Shown here in pieces: positions 7,264 through 9,723 of a stretch of DNA of 9,723 nucleotides. A model generated the notes under the pieces. That model searched no databases, was not told the origin of the DNA, and worked only from the letters and a program-made list of their open reading frames with translations. This stretch comes from Ignavibacteriota bacterium (lineage in GTDB: Bacteria; Bacteroidota; Ignavibacteria; Tepidaquicellales; Tepidaquicellaceae). Made by a program: the position numbers and the translations under genes. Numbering within the stretch: position 1 is the stretch's first letter; each line of letters begins with the position of its first letter. Location: the NCBI GenBank assembly GCA_003158365.1, contig PMIW01000054.1, positions 45,854-55,576 on the forward strand, in the 5' to 3' direction.

Positions 7264-8004
7264 ATGCAGGCTGTTATTCTTGCGGCGGGAATTGCCAAAA
7301 GGCTGAGACCCCTTACCGATAATACACCTAAGTGTTTGCTTAAAGTAGGAAAGACGAATCTTCTTCACAGGACTTTAGATAACCTCATTTCGAACGGAAT
7401 AAATGATTTCGTTTTTGTCCTCGGTTACAGGGGAAATATGATAATGGATTATTTAAACAAAAATTTTTCGACAATAAATAAAACTGTTCTTACAAATCCC
7501 GATTATGAAAACAATAATAACTCATATTCGTTGTGGATGACAAAGGATTGTGTAAAGGACAGTATGCTTCTTCTCGACAGCGATATTTTATTTGATAAAG
7601 AGATAATTGATAAGCTGCTAAAGTCCGGACATGGAAACTGCCTTGCAGTAAACGTAACTGAAAATCTCGATGAAGAACAAATTAAAGTAATCATAGACGA
7701 CGAAAACAAAATACTGCATATCGGAAAAGAAATAAATATTAAGGAATCGGCCGGCGAATCAATCGGAATAGAAAAATTCGACAAATATTATTTGAAGGAA
7801 CTGTATAACATTCTGGACAGGAAAATCGTAAAAGAAAATAATGTCAATGAATTTTATGAAGCTTCCTTTCAGGAAATAATCGATAAAAACGATTTAAGGA
7901 ACAGTATATTTGGCATTGATGTTTCAGATTATGATTGTATGGAAATCGATACGGTGGATGACTATAATTATGCATCCAATTTATATTCAAATTTAAAAAG
8001 TTAA
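7264..8004 (+). CDS. NTP transferase, phosphocholine/inositol-phosphate cytidylyltransferase-like (COG1213 type)
   Basis: This 246-residue protein is a single nucleotidyltransferase (Rossmann-like GT-A) domain. The N-terminal signature LAAGIAKRLRPLTDNTPKCL (6-25) binds the nucleoside triphosphate and includes the catalytic lysine K23. NPDYENNNNSYSLWM at 78-92 matches the N-N-x-x-S-L/I motif typical of LicC-type phosphocholine and inositol-1-phosphate cytidylyltransferases, more than glucose-1-phosphate uridylyl- or thymidylyltransferases. LLLDSDILFD (102-111) and MEIDTVDDY (226-234) supply the metal-binding aspartates, probably D107 and D229. The family joins CTP (or another NTP) to a phosphorylated alcohol or sugar, releasing pyrophosphate. 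Its place 15 bases after a CDP-alcohol phosphotransferase suggests that its product feeds that enzyme. The exact substrate cannot be read from sequence. The start has no Shine-Dalgarno sequence, but translation from the preceding gene may be coupled. Confidence 0.85.
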   Translation: MQAVILAAGIAKRLRPLTDNTPKCLLKVGKTNLLHRTLDNLISNGINDFVFVLGYRGNMIMDYLNKNFSTINKTVLTNPDYENNNNSYSLWMTKDCVKDSMLLLDSDILFDKEIIDKLLKSGHGNCLAVNVTENLDEEQIKVIIDDENKILHIGKEINIKESAGESIGIEKFDKYYLKELYNILDRKIVKENNVNEFYEASFQEIIDKNDLRNSIFGIDVSDYDCMEIDTVDDYNYASNLYSNLKS

Positions 8005-8010
8005 GAGGAA
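8003..8010 (+). promoter_or_regulatory. Shine-Dalgarno sequence before a TTG start
   Basis: AAGAGGAA begins within the stop codon of the preceding gene. Its GAGG core at 8005-8008 lies 6 bases before the TTG at 8015. It is the only clear Shine-Dalgarno match before any start in the window, and it supports TTG rather than the ATG at 8045 as the rhomboid start. Confidence 0.6.
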
Positions 8011-8014
8011 TTAT

Positions 8015-8974
8015 TTGAGCAACTACAACAGAAGACCTGGATTTATGGGAGGTTTCAGTTTTTTTCCTCCTGTTATTAAGTATTTATTAATAAGCAATGT
8101 AGCAGTTTTTGTACTACAGCATTTTTTCCTGGATACTTTAAAATTCGGGGACACAAATCTTGGAATGACATTTTTCAGGCTCTTTGCCCTGCAGCCTGTT
8201 TTCCAGAATGTACAGATTAAATCTGCATTCATCGGTCCATTTATGCCCTGGCAGTTAATTACTTATATGTTTCTGCATGCTGATTTTACACATATCTTTT
8301 TCAATATGTTTGCTTTGTGGATGTTCGGAATGGAGCTTGAAAATCTCTGGGGAGCAAAAAAATTCTTAATTTATTACACTATTTGCGGGCTTGGAGCTGC
8401 ACTTGCAAATTTATTGATAGCTCCGATATTCAGTACCGTCGGACCTACGGTCGGCGCATCAGGCTCGATTTACGGTGTCCTTGTTGCATTTGGCTATCTT
8501 TTCCCGAACAGGCAGATTTATATTTATTTTCTAATCCCGATTAAAGCTAAATATCTTGTTGTACTGTATATGGCTCTCGAAGTCTTTGCTGTTGCATCGC
8601 AGTCCGAATCAGGCATTGCACACTTTGCACACCTCGGGGGAGCTGTTGTAGGAATTATTTACCTGCTTATTACAAGCCGCCAAAAATTAAACTTTTTTAC
8701 TAGTTTTAAATCACAGGACAAAACGGGATTTTTCGGCAGCAATAATAATACACAATATAAACCACCCACTTATTCCGAGCCCAAACAAAAAGTATTTAAT
8801 GCGGATTACAAGGATATCGAACAAAGGGATTATAAAAATGAAATCGATGTAAGACAGCAGGAAATTCAGGAGAAAATAGACACGGTTCTCGATAAACTCA
8901 GCAAAAGCGGCTACCAGAGCTTAACTGACGAAGAAAAGAGAATCCTTTTTGAAGAAAGTAAAAAACTTCGCTGA
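8015..8974 (+). CDS. Rhomboid family intramembrane serine protease with soluble C-terminal tail
   Basis: This 319-residue protein has six likely membrane helices within residues 20-220. The catalytic serine lies in GASGSIYG (147-154), at S149. The histidine partner is H206 in AHFAHLGGAVVG (202-213). HADFTHIFFNMFALWMFG (88-105) gives the second-helix H-x3-N motif with H93 and N97. PWQLITYMFLH (78-88) is the usual lead-in. Rhomboids cut membrane proteins within or near their transmembrane segments. After the last helix there is a polar linker (about 222-265), then a charged, probably helical C-terminal part (about 266-319) ending SLTDEEKRILFEESKKLR. This resembles the small C-terminal domain of many Bacteroidota-type rhomboids (possibly DUF6576). 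The TTG start is chosen because of the Shine-Dalgarno sequence; an ATG at codon 11 would also leave an intact enzyme. The substrate is unknown. Confidence 0.9.
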   Translation: MSNYNRRPGFMGGFSFFPPVIKYLLISNVAVFVLQHFFLDTLKFGDTNLGMTFFRLFALQPVFQNVQIKSAFIGPFMPWQLITYMFLHADFTHIFFNMFALWMFGMELENLWGAKKFLIYYTICGLGAALANLLIAPIFSTVGPTVGASGSIYGVLVAFGYLFPNRQIYIYFLIPIKAKYLVVLYMALEVFAVASQSESGIAHFAHLGGAVVGIIYLLITSRQKLNFFTSFKSQDKTGFFGSNNNTQYKPPTYSEPKQKVFNADYKDIEQRDYKNEIDVRQQEIQEKIDTVLDKLSKSGYQSLTDEEKRILFEESKKLR

Positions 8975-8994
8975 CAAATAATTCAGATTTAACA

Positions 8995-9723
8995 ATGAGA
9001 TTTAAAACACGCGTAGTAAATATAGGAAGCATTCCTCTTGGTGGTAATTATCCAATCAGAATTCAATCTATGACCACCACAGATACAATGGATACCACTT
9101 CAACAGTTAAGCAATGCATTAGAATAATCGAAGCAGGCGCAGATTATGTGAGAATTACTGCCCCCAGCATTAATGAAGCAAAAAATCTTGAAAACATAAA
9201 AAAAGAATTAAGAACTTCCGGTTTCAATACACCTTTGATTGCCGATATTCATTTCACGCCAAACGCAGCAGAGGTTGCAGCAAGAATAGTGGAAAAAGTC
9301 CGCATCAATCCGGGCAATTATATAGACAAGAAAAAATTTAATATAATAGAATATACGGATTCACAATATGCACACGAGATTGAAAAAATCAGGGAGAAAT
9401 TCGTTCCGTTAATTAAAATCTGCAGGGAATACGGAACCGCAATGAGAATCGGTACAAACCACGGCTCCCTTTCCGACAGGATTATGAGCAGGTACGGAGA
9501 TACACCATTGGGTATGGTTGAATCAGCATTGGAATTTGTAAGAATATGCGAAGAAGAAAGTTATTACGACATAGTACTTTCGATGAAATCAAGCAACCCG
9601 AAAGTTATCATTGATGCTTACCGCCTTCTTGTAAAAAAAATGATAGAAGAAAAAATGAATTATCCCCTTCACCTTGGCGTGACTGAAGCAGGCGACGGAG
9701 AAGACGGCAGGATAAAATCATCG
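8995..9723 (+). CDS. ispG: 4-hydroxy-3-methylbut-2-en-1-yl diphosphate synthase IspG, long type, N-terminal part (3' truncated)
   Basis: From the ATG at 8995 the frame stays open for 243 codons to the window edge. MRFKTRVVNIGSIPLGG is followed by PIRIQSMTTTDTMDTTST (20-37), then GADYVRITAPS (48-58), LIADIHFTPNAA (81-92) and VRINPGNY (102-109), all standard for IspG (GcpE). MRIGTNHGSLSDRIMSRYGD (150-169) and PLHLGVTEAGDGEDGRIKS (224-242) follow. The TAPS wording and DKKKF after the NPGNY motif fit the long IspG class of Bacteroidota, Chlamydiae and plants, which has an extra middle domain. IspG converts methylerythritol cyclodiphosphate to HMBPP in the MEP isoprenoid pathway, using a 4Fe-4S cluster whose cysteines are in the missing C-terminal part. 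There is no Shine-Dalgarno sequence; the start is 21 bases after the rhomboid stop. Confidence 0.95.
   Translation, partial: MRFKTRVVNIGSIPLGGNYPIRIQSMTTTDTMDTTSTVKQCIRIIEAGADYVRITAPSINEAKNLENIKKELRTSGFNTPLIADIHFTPNAAEVAARIVEKVRINPGNYIDKKKFNIIEYTDSQYAHEIEKIREKFVPLIKICREYGTAMRIGTNHGSLSDRIMSRYGDTPLGMVESALEFVRICEEESYYDIVLSMKSSNPKVIIDAYRLLVKKMIEEKMNYPLHLGVTEAGDGEDGRIKSS

Overview
The window is AT-rich and densely coding. It holds eleven genes, all on the plus strand, with gaps of 0 to 31 bases and one 11-base overlap. The first gene (tRNA methylthiotransferase) lacks its 5' end and the last (ispG) lacks its 3' end. There are no RNA genes, mobile elements, CRISPR arrays or gene-free stretches above 300 bases. 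Several traits point to a low-GC member of the Bacteroidota/Ignavibacteriota (FCB) side of the tree: nearly all starts lack a Shine-Dalgarno sequence, AGA/AGG arginine codons are common, IspG is of the long type, the crotonase resembles FCB homologues, and the rhomboid has a long soluble C-terminal tail. This is inferred from protein character, not from a marker gene, so the exact phylum is uncertain.

Region 1 (1-944) holds the C-terminal part of an MtaB-type radical SAM tRNA methylthiotransferase and a SixA-type histidine phosphatase. Region 2 (976-2563) holds a FecE/BtuD-like ABC ATPase without a visible permease, overlapping a LiuC-like enoyl-CoA hydratase. Region 3 (2593-6354) holds a HisC-like PLP aminotransferase, a membrane-anchored DUF192 protein and polyphosphate kinase 1. 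The DUF192 stop codon is followed at once, and in the same frame, by the PPK1 start. Region 4 (6385-8004) pairs a CDP-alcohol phosphatidyltransferase with a CTP-type sugar/choline-phosphate nucleotidyltransferase; together they could activate and attach a phospholipid headgroup. Region 5 (8015-9723) holds a rhomboid protease with a cytosolic tail and the start of the isoprenoid enzyme IspG.

The spacing suggests one or a few long transcripts, with no convincing internal terminator. Most genes are housekeeping or broadly distributed. Region 4 is the only part that looks like a small dedicated pathway with an unidentified product. I see no clear sign of a wholly new system such as a defence locus; the findings are modest leads.
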